From Gammaproteobacteria bacterium (GTDB lineage: Bacteria > Pseudomonadota > Gammaproteobacteria > Pseudomonadales > Cellvibrionaceae): 40,185 nt of DNA. The stretch is taken from positions 1-40,185 of the forward strand of contig JAGKWY010000039.1 of the NCBI GenBank assembly GCA_021151625.1, in the 5' to 3' direction. The notes under the pieces were generated by a model that was not told where the DNA came from, ran no database searches, and saw only the letters and a list, made by a program, of their open reading frames with translations. Each line of letters opens with the position of its first letter. Within the stretch, counting starts at the first letter, position 1. Below are positions 1 through 7,879 of the stretch, in pieces. A program made the translations under genes and the position numbers.

Positions 1-152
1 GTATCCATCGCAGCGGAAATCAGAGGGATATTTAGCTGGATCTTGCGAGTCAACTGAGTTTTCAGGGATACATCTTTCGGGGTCACATCCGAAAAACCTG
101 GCACAAGGAGCACATCATCAAACGTGAGGGCTTCTTCAGCAATTCGCAACAT
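1..152 (-). CDS. guaB: IMP dehydrogenase, N-terminal part (runs off the window)
   Basis: The reverse strand from position 152 reads MLRIAEEALTFDDVLLVPG and continues with a KDVSLKTQLTR segment and PLISAAMD, the typical start of bacterial IMP dehydrogenase. The enzyme oxidises IMP to XMP in guanine nucleotide synthesis. Only about 50 residues lie in the window, so the CBS domains and the catalytic cysteine loop cannot be seen. The gene is divergent from xseA, an arrangement common in gammaproteobacteria. The ATG at 152-150 fits the family N-terminus exactly. Confidence 0.93.
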   Translation of the reverse strand, partial: MLRIAEEALTFDDVLLVPGFSDVTPKDVSLKTQLTRKIQLNIPLISAAMD

Positions 153-193
153 AGCTACCAACCTCAAAATAGAGCGGGAAAAATAAACGCGGA

Positions 194-222
194 ATTATAG
201 CGGCTCGATCACCCCCGGTAAA
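194..222 (-). promoter_or_regulatory. Candidate sigma-70 promoter for guaB
   Basis: On the minus strand a perfect TATAAT (199-194) is preceded, with a 17-base spacer, by TTTACC (222-217), a 4 of 6 match to the -35 consensus. It lies about 40 bases upstream of the guaB start codon. The position and spacing are right for the guaB promoter; the transcription start is not known. Confidence 0.5.
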
Positions 223-357
223 CTAAAACAACGAGCGAAGATCAACTAAAACCACTATATCTTGTGGCTATAGCCCGACATTGACCTGCTTTCAGGCTAC
301 CCGCACACCGAGGCTTGGCCTAGAATGCGCAGCACACTGCCTTTGAAACTGCCAGCT

Positions 358-1722
358 ATGAATGATCTGTTTAGCAAAACCCCGGAGCGGGAAATCCTCA
401 GCGTCAGCCAGCTTAACCGCCAGGCGCGCCAGCTATTGGAGACCCACCTGCCCCTGTTGTGGGTTGAGGGTGAACTCTCCAATGTTTCAATTCCCTCCTC
501 CGGCCACTGGTATTTCACCCTGAAGGATGACCAGGCCCAGGTTCGCTGCTGCATGTTCCGCAACCGGAATATGACGGTCAGATTCAAACCGCAACAAGGG
601 CAACACGTGCTGATTCGCGCACGCGTCAGCCTTTATGAGGGGCGTGGCGACTACCAGATCATTGCCGAACACATGGAGGAAGCCGGCAGCGGTGCCTTGC
701 AACGCGCGTTTGATGAGCTCAAACATCGCTTGGCCGCGGAAGGCCTGTTTAACGAAGCCCACAAAAAGCCCTTACCTAAGATCCCGAAACATATCGCCGT
801 GATTACCTCGCCTACCGGGGCCGCGATTCGCGATGTGCTTAGCGTGTTGGAGCGCCGCTTTGCCGATATTCCCGTCACGGTAATTCCAGTGGCAGTACAG
901 GGCAAAGAGTCCCCGCCGCAAATTGTGAAGGCGATTGATCTGGCCAACCGCGCTGGTTTGTTTGATGTGATATTGCTCACCCGCGGTGGCGGTTCAATGG
1001 AAGACCTCTGGTCGTTTAACGAAGAAAAAGTCGCCCGCGCGATTTTTAGCAGCCAGTTGCCAATTGTGAGCGCTGTAGGCCACGAAGTGGATTTCACCAT
1101 CGCCGATTTTGTTGCTGACCTGCGCGCGCCAACACCCTCTGCCGCTGCTGAAATACTGGTGCCGGATAGCGAGGAATGGCTGGATAAATTTATCGGCTTC
1201 GAAGTGCTGCTTGAAGAAGCAATGCTGCGTAAACTTGCGCAACTGCAAAAACATTTACAACATTTGCGTCAGCGTTTGCGCCACCCGCGCGAGCGCTTGG
1301 AACAACAGTCGCAACGGCTCGACAATCTCGAATTGCGCTTGAAAAACCAGATTAAAAATCTGCTGAGTCGCCACCAACATCAACTCTCGCAGTTGCGCTT
1401 GCGTATGCAAGCCCACCACCCGCAAGTGCGCTTAGCACAGCTGCGTGAGCGTCTGCATAACGCCGAAACACAATTGCATAAAGCACAATTTACTTATCTC
1501 GACCGCCAAAAGTTACGCCTCGCCACTGCAGCTCGCATGCTCAACACATTGAGTCCACTCAATACCCTGGAACGCGGATTTGCATTGGTAACCGATGCAG
1601 AAACCGGCAGCCTGGTCAGCAGCCAGCACCAACTAAAACCAGGACAGCGCATTCATACCAGAATCGCCCAGGGGGGATTTCATAGTACTGTCGAAACGCT
1701 GGATGGCAACACCAGCTCCTAA
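358..1722 (+). CDS. xseA: Exodeoxyribonuclease VII large subunit
   Basis: This is the large catalytic subunit of exonuclease VII, which with XseB degrades single-stranded DNA to oligonucleotides. The N-terminal OB-fold is visible in WVEGELSNVS, SSGHWYFTLKD and AQVRCCMFRNRN. The core carries GRGGGSMEDLWSFNEEKVAR, SAVGHEVDFTIADFVAD and the signature RAPTPSAAAE, followed by a long glutamine- and leucine-rich coiled coil and the C-terminal SPLNTLERGFA motif. With the ATG at 358 it is 454 residues, close to the E. coli protein; an upstream in-frame ATG at 325 would add 11 residues not typical of the family. Neither start has a strong ribosome binding site. The gene is divergent from guaB and the thi genes follow directly. 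Confidence 0.93.
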   Translation: MNDLFSKTPEREILSVSQLNRQARQLLETHLPLLWVEGELSNVSIPSSGHWYFTLKDDQAQVRCCMFRNRNMTVRFKPQQGQHVLIRARVSLYEGRGDYQIIAEHMEEAGSGALQRAFDELKHRLAAEGLFNEAHKKPLPKIPKHIAVITSPTGAAIRDVLSVLERRFADIPVTVIPVAVQGKESPPQIVKAIDLANRAGLFDVILLTRGGGSMEDLWSFNEEKVARAIFSSQLPIVSAVGHEVDFTIADFVADLRAPTPSAAAEILVPDSEEWLDKFIGFEVLLEEAMLRKLAQLQKHLQHLRQRLRHPRERLEQQSQRLDNLELRLKNQIKNLLSRHQHQLSQLRLRMQAHHPQVRLAQLRERLHNAETQLHKAQFTYLDRQKLRLATAARMLNTLSPLNTLERGFALVTDAETGSLVSSQHQLKPGQRIHTRIAQGGFHSTVETLDGNTSS

Positions 1723-1731
1723 AGGTTTTGA

Positions 1732-2763
1732 TTGCGAAGGACAGCAGCCATCAGTATATTGGCCGCACTTCTTGTCGGGGCGCCTTGGCTGAATTGCATG
1801 CGATGCAAATTTGGTACGGCTGTGGTATCCGATGTAAATGTCTATCGCATGGGCCAATTTGCCTTACAGCGCTGGCCACAATGGCTGAAAGATTTGCCGC
1901 AAAGCGATTTATCACAAAACACTCCTGAATTATTTTTTGCCAAAGGCAGCCTGCTGGTTGCACACCCGCAAGATGAAAGCGAACTGCAGCAATTTGAAAA
2001 TGAATTGAATTTTGTAGTGCCCGAGTGTCGCAGTTATCAATGGTTATCCGGCCATGAAATCCAGACACTTGAACCGGATCTGCACTCACACTTTATGCGC
2101 GGCTTGCTGCTAAAAGAAGAAGGACACCTGCACAATCGCGAATTTTTACAGCAACTGGGCGACGAATTAATTCGTTTGAACATTAAAATTCGTGAAAACA
2201 CATTGGTAGAAATAGATCCACATACTGTTCGCACCCAAAGCGGCAGCGAAAAATTTGATCTGGTGATTGATTGTCGTGGCCTGGGCGCGAAAACGCAGCT
2301 GAAAAAACTGCGCGGTGTGCGCGGCGAAACCTTGCATGTAGAAACCAGCGAGATTCATTTGCAACGCCCGGTGCGCTTAATGCATCCACGCTATCAACTA
2401 TACGTGGTGCCCAAACCAAACAATCGCTTTATTATTGGTGCAACACAAATTGAAAGCGAAGATCGCTCACCAGTAACCCTGCAATCATCGCTCGAGCTGG
2501 GCAGCGCGCTTTACACTTTATCGCCCGCGTTTGCGGAAGCACGTATTGTTGAAATGGATACCAATTTACGCCCGGCATTTATGGATAACCTGCCTAAAAT
2601 TTTCTGCAAATCGGGTTTAATTATTGCCAACGGCTTATTTCGCCATGGCTATTTGCTGGCACCTGCAGTAGTCGAACAAGTGCTTGCCCAAATCGCACAA
2701 GACCAAACCATTTTATTTCCCGATTTGCTTCAGACTTCTTTACTTGAAGAGTCTCCACTTTAG
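1732..2763 (+). CDS. thiO: ThiO-like FAD-dependent glycine oxidase, 5' end damaged
   Basis: From about residue 30 the protein is a ThiO-type amino acid oxidase: VVSDVNVYRMGQFALQRW, IDCRGLGAK, YVVPKPNNRFIIGATQIES and the C-terminal FRHGYLLAPA. ThiO oxidises glycine to the imine used for the thiazole of thiamine, and the neighbours thiS and thiG support this role. The first 30 residues of this frame do not look like the family, and the expected N-terminal GxGxxG FAD-binding strand and the AAGM-AP segment are absent. A remnant of the expected start, KVLIA, can be read in a different frame at 1722-1736, followed by IGR and LAEL. The open frame therefore starts at an arbitrary TTG (1732). As written it should not bind FAD normally; sequencing error is possible. 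Confidence 0.72.
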   Translation: MRRTAAISILAALLVGAPWLNCMRCKFGTAVVSDVNVYRMGQFALQRWPQWLKDLPQSDLSQNTPELFFAKGSLLVAHPQDESELQQFENELNFVVPECRSYQWLSGHEIQTLEPDLHSHFMRGLLLKEEGHLHNREFLQQLGDELIRLNIKIRENTLVEIDPHTVRTQSGSEKFDLVIDCRGLGAKTQLKKLRGVRGETLHVETSEIHLQRPVRLMHPRYQLYVVPKPNNRFIIGATQIESEDRSPVTLQSSLELGSALYTLSPAFAEARIVEMDTNLRPAFMDNLPKIFCKSGLIIANGLFRHGYLLAPAVVEQVLAQIAQDQTILFPDLLQTSLLEESPL

Positions 2764-2787
2764 CTTTCTGCTTCAGGTTTATAAACA

Positions 2788-2991
2788 ATGATTCAAGTTA
2801 GTGTTAACAACGAAATTAAATCCGTAGCAGCTGCAACCCTGCTAAGCGATGCGCTGCACAACTGGGGTTACGGCGATAGCAAAATCGCGGTAGCAATTAA
2901 CCAGGAGTTTGTGCCCCGCTCTACTTATGCCGAGCGCGCACTGAGTAACAACGATCAAATCGATATAGTTCGCCCGGTGGGCGGAGGTTAA
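2788..2991 (+). CDS. thiS: Sulfur carrier protein ThiS
   Basis: A 67-residue ubiquitin-like protein with the required C-terminal Gly-Gly (VRPVGGG), which is adenylylated and converted to a thiocarboxylate that donates sulfur to the thiazole ring. The interior matches the family: IAVAINQEFVPRS, then YAERALSNNDQIDIV. It lies 24 bases after the thiO stop and 4 bases before thiG, so the three form one operon. Length and motifs are normal. Confidence 0.92.
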   Translation: MIQVSVNNEIKSVAAATLLSDALHNWGYGDSKIAVAINQEFVPRSTYAERALSNNDQIDIVRPVGGG

Positions 2992-2995
2992 TGCC

Positions 2996-3808
2996 ATGAG
3001 CAACGCCATACCTACACAACCCGCTCGCGATTTCACTTTGTACGGTGAAACATTTTCCAGTCGTTTCTTATTGGGCACTGCGCTCTACGCATCGCCGCAA
3101 TTAATGCGCGACTCAATTATCCAATCGCGCTGTGAAATTGTGACCCTTGGTTTGCGCCGCCAAAACCCGGCCAATCGCGACGGCGATGCAATCTGGCAAT
3201 ATATTCAAGAAAGCGGCTGCCGTTTATTGCCGAATACAGCCGGCTGCAAATCTGTGAAAGAAGCAGTAACCCTGGCAGAAATGTCGCGCGAAATTTTTAA
3301 TACCGACTGGATCAAACTGGAAGTCGTGGGCGACGATTACAATTTGCAACCCGATCCGTTTGGCTTGGTTGAAGCCTCAGAAATCCTGATAAAAAAAGGC
3401 TTCAAGGTTTTACCCTATTGCACCGACGATTTGATTTTGTGCAAACGTTTATTGGACGTTGGCTGCGAAGTGTTAATGCCCTGGGGCGCGCCTATCGGCA
3501 CCGGCCAGGGATTATTAAATCGCTACAACTTACGCAGCCTGCGCGAACGCATTAAAGATGTACCGATGATTATCGATGCTGGTCTCGGCGCGCCCTCACA
3601 AGCTGCAGAAGCAATGGAAATGGGATTCGATGGAATTTTGTTAAATACAGCGGTAGCTAAAGCGCACAACCCGCCGTTAATGGCAGAAGCCTTCGCCGAT
3701 GCAATTGATGCAGGCCGCAAAGCATTTAAAGCCGGCCTAATGCAAAAACGTCAAACTGCCAGCCCAAGTACACCAACTGTTGGTCAGCCTTTCTGGCATC
3801 AGCAGTAA
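2996..3808 (+). CDS. thiG: Thiazole synthase ThiG
   Basis: A 270-residue (beta/alpha)8 enzyme that condenses 1-deoxy-D-xylulose 5-phosphate, dehydroglycine and ThiS thiocarboxylate to the thiazole phosphate. The Schiff-base lysine is K107 in DWIKLEVVGDD. Other family segments are FLLGTALY, LLPNTAGC, MPWGAPIGTGQGL, IIDAGLGAPSQA and DGILLNTAVAKA. A strong GGAGG overlapping the thiS stop serves the ATG at 2996. It uses dehydroglycine, normally supplied by ThiO in this type of operon, which makes the damage in thiO notable. The 15-residue tail beyond the usual end is short and rich in Ser and Thr. Confidence 0.94.
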   Translation: MSNAIPTQPARDFTLYGETFSSRFLLGTALYASPQLMRDSIIQSRCEIVTLGLRRQNPANRDGDAIWQYIQESGCRLLPNTAGCKSVKEAVTLAEMSREIFNTDWIKLEVVGDDYNLQPDPFGLVEASEILIKKGFKVLPYCTDDLILCKRLLDVGCEVLMPWGAPIGTGQGLLNRYNLRSLRERIKDVPMIIDAGLGAPSQAAEAMEMGFDGILLNTAVAKAHNPPLMAEAFADAIDAGRKAFKAGLMQKRQTASPSTPTVGQPFWHQQ

Positions 3809-3815
3809 CCTCTCT

Positions 3816-3873
3816 GCCGGAGTCTCACTCAAAGGCCAAATGCCGATGCGACTCCGGCCGTTTACGGCTTTTG
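3816..3873 (+). terminator. Hairpins after thiG, probable transcription terminator
   Basis: A 9-base inverted repeat GCCGGAGTC (3816-3824) / GACTCCGGC (3850-3858) starts 7 bases after the thiG stop. It overlaps a second, shorter hairpin GCCG-TTTA-CGGC (3857-3868) followed by TTTTGTT. The second hairpin with its T-run has the form of an intrinsic terminator, but the stem is only 4 base pairs; the two structures are mutually exclusive at their overlap. Confidence 0.45.
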
Positions 3874-3975
3874 TTACCAAACGCAATCCTTTCTCACCCG
3901 CATTCTGGCAATCCCGCTTTTTTCATTACTGAAAGTAACCATTTCCTGTTTTGATTTCTGTAAATCTATCTTTTT

Positions 3976-4018
3976 TTGACAATGTATACGGTTACACAAA
4001 TAATGTTATCGGTTACAC
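3976..4018 (+). promoter_or_regulatory. Mannanase promoter with two tandem LacI-type operators
   Basis: TTGACA (3976-3981), a 17-base spacer and AATAAT (3999-4004) form a good sigma-70 promoter. Two copies of a LacI-family-like half-palindrome with central CG overlap it: TGTATACGGTTACA at 3983-3996, inside the spacer, and TGTTATCGGTTACA at 4004-4017, over the -10 end and start point. Both share CGGTTACAC and are 21 bases apart, two helical turns. Their position predicts repression relieved by a sugar ligand. The rest of the 354-base gap (3809-4162) holds the thiG hairpins and a leader of about 150 bases with no gene seen in it. Confidence 0.6.
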
Positions 4019-4162
4019 GATGCATTTTATCCTGTAATGATCGGAGTAACATGACACAGGCAACCTGTTTAAGGGAGAGAGAGGTAGCACGTCGCGGGTT
4101 GCACCACCCCTGAGATCATTACTCCTGCCAACAATAACGCTAATAAATTCAGGAAATACCCT

Positions 4163-5077
4163 ATGAAAAATCTCACTAAAAAAGCCAGCCACCGCTTTAC
4201 CAAATCAACCCTTGGTGCAGTTATCGGATGTCTTGGTTTTGTTTCAATTGCGAATGCCGGCCTATACCCCAACGGAGTCAACCTGCAGCCCTCCTACTAC
4301 AACAATGGCAATGTGAATATGGGTTGGAGCCTGATGAAGGCCAACACCAAAATTAAAACCGTGCGAATTGAAATTGAGCCGGGGAAAGAAACCCAGGCAA
4401 AGACCTGGATTTCGCAAGCTCGCAGTAACGGTTTTACCGTTATCGCCACCTATCACAAGTCCAGCGTACTGGGCAGCGATAGCACCAGCGAGTTAAATAC
4501 CGCCGCTAATTGGTGGAAAAGCAATTACAGCAGTTTGAATTCCGCAGGCAGTTTTACACTCAACCTGATGAATGAATGGGGAAGTCACAATATCACCGCC
4601 AACAACTATGCCAGTGCCTACAACACGGCAATCAGCACCGTTCGCCAGGTTTACAGTGGCCGTATTGTGATTGATATACCTGGCTGGGGTCAGGAAACCG
4701 CTACCACCGCAGCGGCAATCAAAGGTACCAATGGAACCAAAATCAATGACACCAACATAGTTCCTTCCGTACATGTTTACCCCAGTGCCTGGAACCAGGG
4801 TAAAAACCAATGGCTCGCCAAATCCGACATTGACGACCTGCTCAGTGCTGGCCGCAGCGCCATTATTGGTGAATTTGGTAATGGAGGCTCGGGCAGTTCC
4901 GATTGGGCAGGTATTACCGATTACGCCCGCGCCACCAAAGGTTTAACGGTATTGGGTTGGGCCTGGAATGGTGATGGCGGCTCCATGAATATGGTATCGC
5001 CGTCATGGGCGAGCAACCCGACTGCAACCAGTTTTACGACCAGTTCTTATTTCAGCACCATTTATAACAAGCTCTAA
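4163..5077 (+). CDS. Secreted glycoside hydrolase family 5, probable endo-beta-1,4-mannanase
   Basis: A 304-residue single-domain enzyme. A signal peptide (about residues 1-32, cleaved after IANA) sends it out of the cell. The catalytic acid/base is probably E138 in LNLMNEWGSH and the nucleophile E237 in IIGEFGNGG, the two glutamates of clan GH-A. Other family segments are VRIEIEPG, IDIPGWGQE, VHVYPSAWN and LGWAWNGDGG. The close spacing of these motifs is that of the compact bacterial GH5 mannanases; a related beta-glycanase specificity cannot be excluded. There is no carbohydrate-binding module or linker. AGGA at 4151-4154 is the ribosome binding site. The upstream tandem operators suggest sugar induction; no mannan-pathway partner is next to it. 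Confidence 0.82.
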   Translation: MKNLTKKASHRFTKSTLGAVIGCLGFVSIANAGLYPNGVNLQPSYYNNGNVNMGWSLMKANTKIKTVRIEIEPGKETQAKTWISQARSNGFTVIATYHKSSVLGSDSTSELNTAANWWKSNYSSLNSAGSFTLNLMNEWGSHNITANNYASAYNTAISTVRQVYSGRIVIDIPGWGQETATTAAAIKGTNGTKINDTNIVPSVHVYPSAWNQGKNQWLAKSDIDDLLSAGRSAIIGEFGNGGSGSSDWAGITDYARATKGLTVLGWAWNGDGGSMNMVSPSWASNPTATSFTTSSYFSTIYNKL

Positions 5078-5098
5078 TGCTCCTTAACTGACAGAACC

Positions 5099-5136
5099 AA
5101 GCCTTTAATTCGCATCCTGGTGTGGATTAAAGGCTT
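5099..5136. repeat. 11-base perfect inverted repeat between the mannanase and the next gene
   Basis: AAGCCTTTAAT (5099-5109) pairs exactly with ATTAAAGGCTT (5126-5136) across a 16-base loop. No T-run follows on either strand, so it is not a standard terminator; it may act as an mRNA-stabilising or partial termination hairpin behind the mannanase gene. Confidence 0.55.
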
Positions 5137-5167
5137 CACAATAATAAATTCAGGTGAGGCAAGTTTT

Positions 5168-6349
5168 ATGTCAGCATTTAAATCTATTTTTTTTGTTTTG
5201 TTTTTTGTTTGCATCCTGGCGTTATCTTTTTGGGCTGGACGAGCGAGTCTTTCTATTTATGAAAAACCACCAATCGCACCTGTCGCAACCCCCGCAAAAA
5301 GCACGCAAGCGAATTGCGAAAAAGACTCACATCAATATACGGCATTACAACAATTACAATCCGGTTCAACAGAAGAAACCGTTAACGTCATTCAGCAAAA
5401 AATTGATACCAATAATCAACGTGCACCCAGTGCTGCACGACTTGATGATCAATATGCATTGCTATTGGAACTCGCTTTAGTCGATCCTCAAGGTGCAATG
5501 AATAAAGCACAACAACTAACAGGCGATTGGCGTGCACGCGCAATTGCCGGTGTACTGGAAACCTGGGGTAAGCAAGATCCCGAAGGTGCCTGGAATTGGG
5601 TTGCAACATCGAATCCCGATGCCATTCATCAGTTCGATCAATTGCTGGAAGTAATTGGCCGTAACAATCCCGCAATGGCGGTGGAATACGCAAGCAATCT
5701 CGCCAGTAACCGTCCAGAACTCACTCAGGAAGTTTATTTATCCGCATTAATGGGTATTGCCCACACAGGCTCATACGATGTTGCACGCAACCTGGTGGAA
5801 ACAGCCAATATTTCTACGGAAGATCGCGCAGTATTGATGAACTTTGTATCAGGTAGCTGGGCAAGTTATGAACCAGAGGCTGCTGCGCAATGGGTAATGA
5901 GCCAACCCGCCGATTTACGCGCAAATGCACTCATTGGTTTAGGAGAATCCTGGAGCAATATTGACCCCGAGCGCGCAGCAAACTTTGCATCTACGTTAGA
6001 AAATGGTGAGCAACGCAAATTGATGCTGCAACAATCCATTTCAAAATGGTTAATGAAAGATCAACAAGCGGCCAGCAACTGGCTCGCTGCCGCAGAGAAT
6101 CATATGGACTATGACGATGCCATACATGGATTGGCCACCATGCCCCATATAGTACGTGATAATACCGAGTTGGCATTGAGTTGGTCTGAACGCATTCACG
6201 ATCAAAATATACGTATCGGTGCCCTACAGGTAATCCTGAGCGAATTAAAGAGCAAAGACCCGGCAGCTGCCATTGCCTATATACGCAATGCACCACAGCT
6301 CTCTGTAATTCAACGAACATTATTGCAAAACAGCTTGAATAATAACTAA
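5168..6349 (+). CDS. Membrane-anchored helical-repeat protein of unknown function
   Basis: I do not recognise a named family. A hydrophobic N-terminal helix (about residues 4-23) with few positive charges before it looks like an uncleaved anchor, leaving about 370 residues in the periplasm. The body is built from helical repeats with the pattern W-x3-D/E-P/Q-x2-A-x2-W/F; clear copies are WGKQDPEGAWNW, WASYEPEAAAQW, WSNIDPERAANF and WLMKDQQAASNW, and weaker DP-x-A copies flank them. This is a TPR/Sel1-like solenoid design and suggests protein binding. I chose the ATG at 5168, preceded by GGTGAGGCAAG, over an in-frame start at 5120 because the anchor helix begins right after it. It follows the mannanase by 90 bases and may be co-transcribed. 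Confidence 0.7.
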   Translation: MSAFKSIFFVLFFVCILALSFWAGRASLSIYEKPPIAPVATPAKSTQANCEKDSHQYTALQQLQSGSTEETVNVIQQKIDTNNQRAPSAARLDDQYALLLELALVDPQGAMNKAQQLTGDWRARAIAGVLETWGKQDPEGAWNWVATSNPDAIHQFDQLLEVIGRNNPAMAVEYASNLASNRPELTQEVYLSALMGIAHTGSYDVARNLVETANISTEDRAVLMNFVSGSWASYEPEAAAQWVMSQPADLRANALIGLGESWSNIDPERAANFASTLENGEQRKLMLQQSISKWLMKDQQAASNWLAAAENHMDYDDAIHGLATMPHIVRDNTELALSWSERIHDQNIRIGALQVILSELKSKDPAAAIAYIRNAPQLSVIQRTLLQNSLNNN

Positions 6350-6365
6350 TGTATTTATTGTGGAG

Positions 6366-6392
6366 GCGCCAGTTTTTTAACCAAAATGGCGC
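6366..6392. terminator. Weak hairpin between two convergent genes
   Basis: GCGCCA (6366-6371) and TGGCGC (6387-6392) form a 6-base stem with an A/T-rich 15-base loop in the 62-base gap between the repeat protein and the HD-GYP gene, which converge. There is no clear T-run, so termination is only a guess from its position. Confidence 0.3.
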
Positions 6393-6411
6393 TTGCTTTC
6401 TGGCAGGACAT

Positions 6412-7770
6412 TTATTGCAAATAAGCAGAAATTTTTACAATAGCTGGTTTCAATTGGTTAATAATTTTTGGAACCTTGCAATCACCGGAACTCGTATAAA
6501 CTTGCAACATGTGCGTCAACCGATGCAAATGGAAACTCATTTCCTGCTGCCGCAGCAGTGCATCTTCTACTACTTTATTAACACTAATACCCTGCTGACT
6601 CGCGATTGACTGCAACGAATCGCGCAGATCTTCCTTAAATAACAAACTACCTTTAAATGTCGTGGCAATATGCAACACCACGTTTTGCAAACTGTGCAGC
6701 TTGCGATCACCATGGGTGTAGCCCAAGCCAGTGAGTACTGAACTCAATTCAGCAAACCACTGCTGTAAATGGGTATTCTGTTGCAGCATGCGCTCGGCAA
6801 ACTCCGGAACCTCACTGCCCTCTACTACATTATCCAGCGGAATTTCGCTGCGAAAAATCATGGTGCTGACAATTTCGCAGCCGCGATACAAGTACGCCGC
6901 GCGGTTTAACTCCAACACCGCAATCACTTCGCGCCAACGACGACCATGGGGTTTAAAACGATTGTAATAAATACCCACCATGCTATCGGCCAACGCCAGG
7001 ATTTGCCCATGCAGGGATATTTCACTCTCCACTTTCCCCAATGGATAACCTGTGCCATCACAGCGCTCGTGATGCTCACCAATAGCAATAATTAATTCCG
7101 CCGGAATTTCGGGAATTGCACGCAGTACCTGGCAGGAAATTTCTACATGCCCCTGCAAGGTTTGCCATTCTTCGCCAGTCAGCTCCTCTTCTTTGGCAAG
7201 AATATAGGGAGGAATATGCATCATGCCGAAGTCATGGGTAATGGCCGCCCAAAATACCAATTGGGTTTCCTCAATCGGCAAACGCATTTCCTGCGCAATA
7301 AAAATGGACCAGAGCCCCACGCTCAAAGTGCGCTGAAACAAATTGTTCATCTGCGCTTCCATGACAGTAAGACGCTGTTGCACCAATGGGAATTGCTCCA
7401 GCATGTCACTCACTGGTCGCAAGGAATCCAGTGGATATTTTCGTTCCTCCAGCGATTGAAAAAATTCTGTATCGCGGATGGTATTAACCATATGCTGTAA
7501 AAAATCGTCGTTACTCATCAATCGTTGTATACACACACCATGAGACAAGGGCGCGACCAATGCAATTGATTCAAACGAAAGAAGAGTTTTATGGGTAATC
7601 AAATCACCCGCAGAAAGAATTAACTCACCGTCACGGGAATAAATATTCTGCACAGTCGTTACGGGGTTAGTTACACAGAGTTGTGCCAGATAAAAATCAT
7701 ACGCATCCAGCCGCAAGGGATCCCAGGCAGACATGATATTTTTCAGCATTGACGGCTGATCATACGACAT
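6412..7770 (-). CDS. HD-GYP-like domain protein, putative cyclic-di-GMP phosphodiesterase
   Basis: A 452-residue protein without signal peptide or membrane helix. The middle carries an HD-GYP domain: the HD pair H179-D180 in ITHDFGMMHIP, H208, the double H233-H234 and the GYP signature in HHERCDGTGYPLG (233-245), then LALADSM with D262. HD-GYP proteins hydrolyse cyclic di-GMP and affect biofilm, motility and secretion. The first helix of the domain normally has a metal-binding histidine in an H-S-x-R-V context; here that stretch reads TLSVGLWSIF (148-157) and lacks it, so metal loading or activity may be altered. The N-terminal 140 residues and the C-terminal 150 residues are not recognised. 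It is a single gene, convergent with its left neighbour, and its target process is unknown. Confidence 0.78.
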   Translation of the reverse strand: MSYDQPSMLKNIMSAWDPLRLDAYDFYLAQLCVTNPVTTVQNIYSRDGELILSAGDLITHKTLLSFESIALVAPLSHGVCIQRLMSNDDFLQHMVNTIRDTEFFQSLEERKYPLDSLRPVSDMLEQFPLVQQRLTVMEAQMNNLFQRTLSVGLWSIFIAQEMRLPIEETQLVFWAAITHDFGMMHIPPYILAKEEELTGEEWQTLQGHVEISCQVLRAIPEIPAELIIAIGEHHERCDGTGYPLGKVESEISLHGQILALADSMVGIYYNRFKPHGRRWREVIAVLELNRAAYLYRGCEIVSTMIFRSEIPLDNVVEGSEVPEFAERMLQQNTHLQQWFAELSSVLTGLGYTHGDRKLHSLQNVVLHIATTFKGSLLFKEDLRDSLQSIASQQGISVNKVVEDALLRQQEMSFHLHRLTHMLQVYTSSGDCKVPKIINQLKPAIVKISAYLQ

Positions 7771-7879
7771 AAAACCATCCGTGCAGAATCTACATACTCG
7801 ATTTAAAACCAGGCAGCAGATTAAAAGTTAAGCGTTAGTTTTGAATTATTGTTAGTTCCCACTGCCATGCGAGAGGAGA

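Noticed and set aside
1732..1830. N-terminal signal or membrane helix on ThiO (ISILAALLVGAPWLNC)
   Set aside because: It arises from reading the damaged 5' part of thiO in the body frame; ThiO is a cytoplasmic enzyme and the expected start is readable in another frame.
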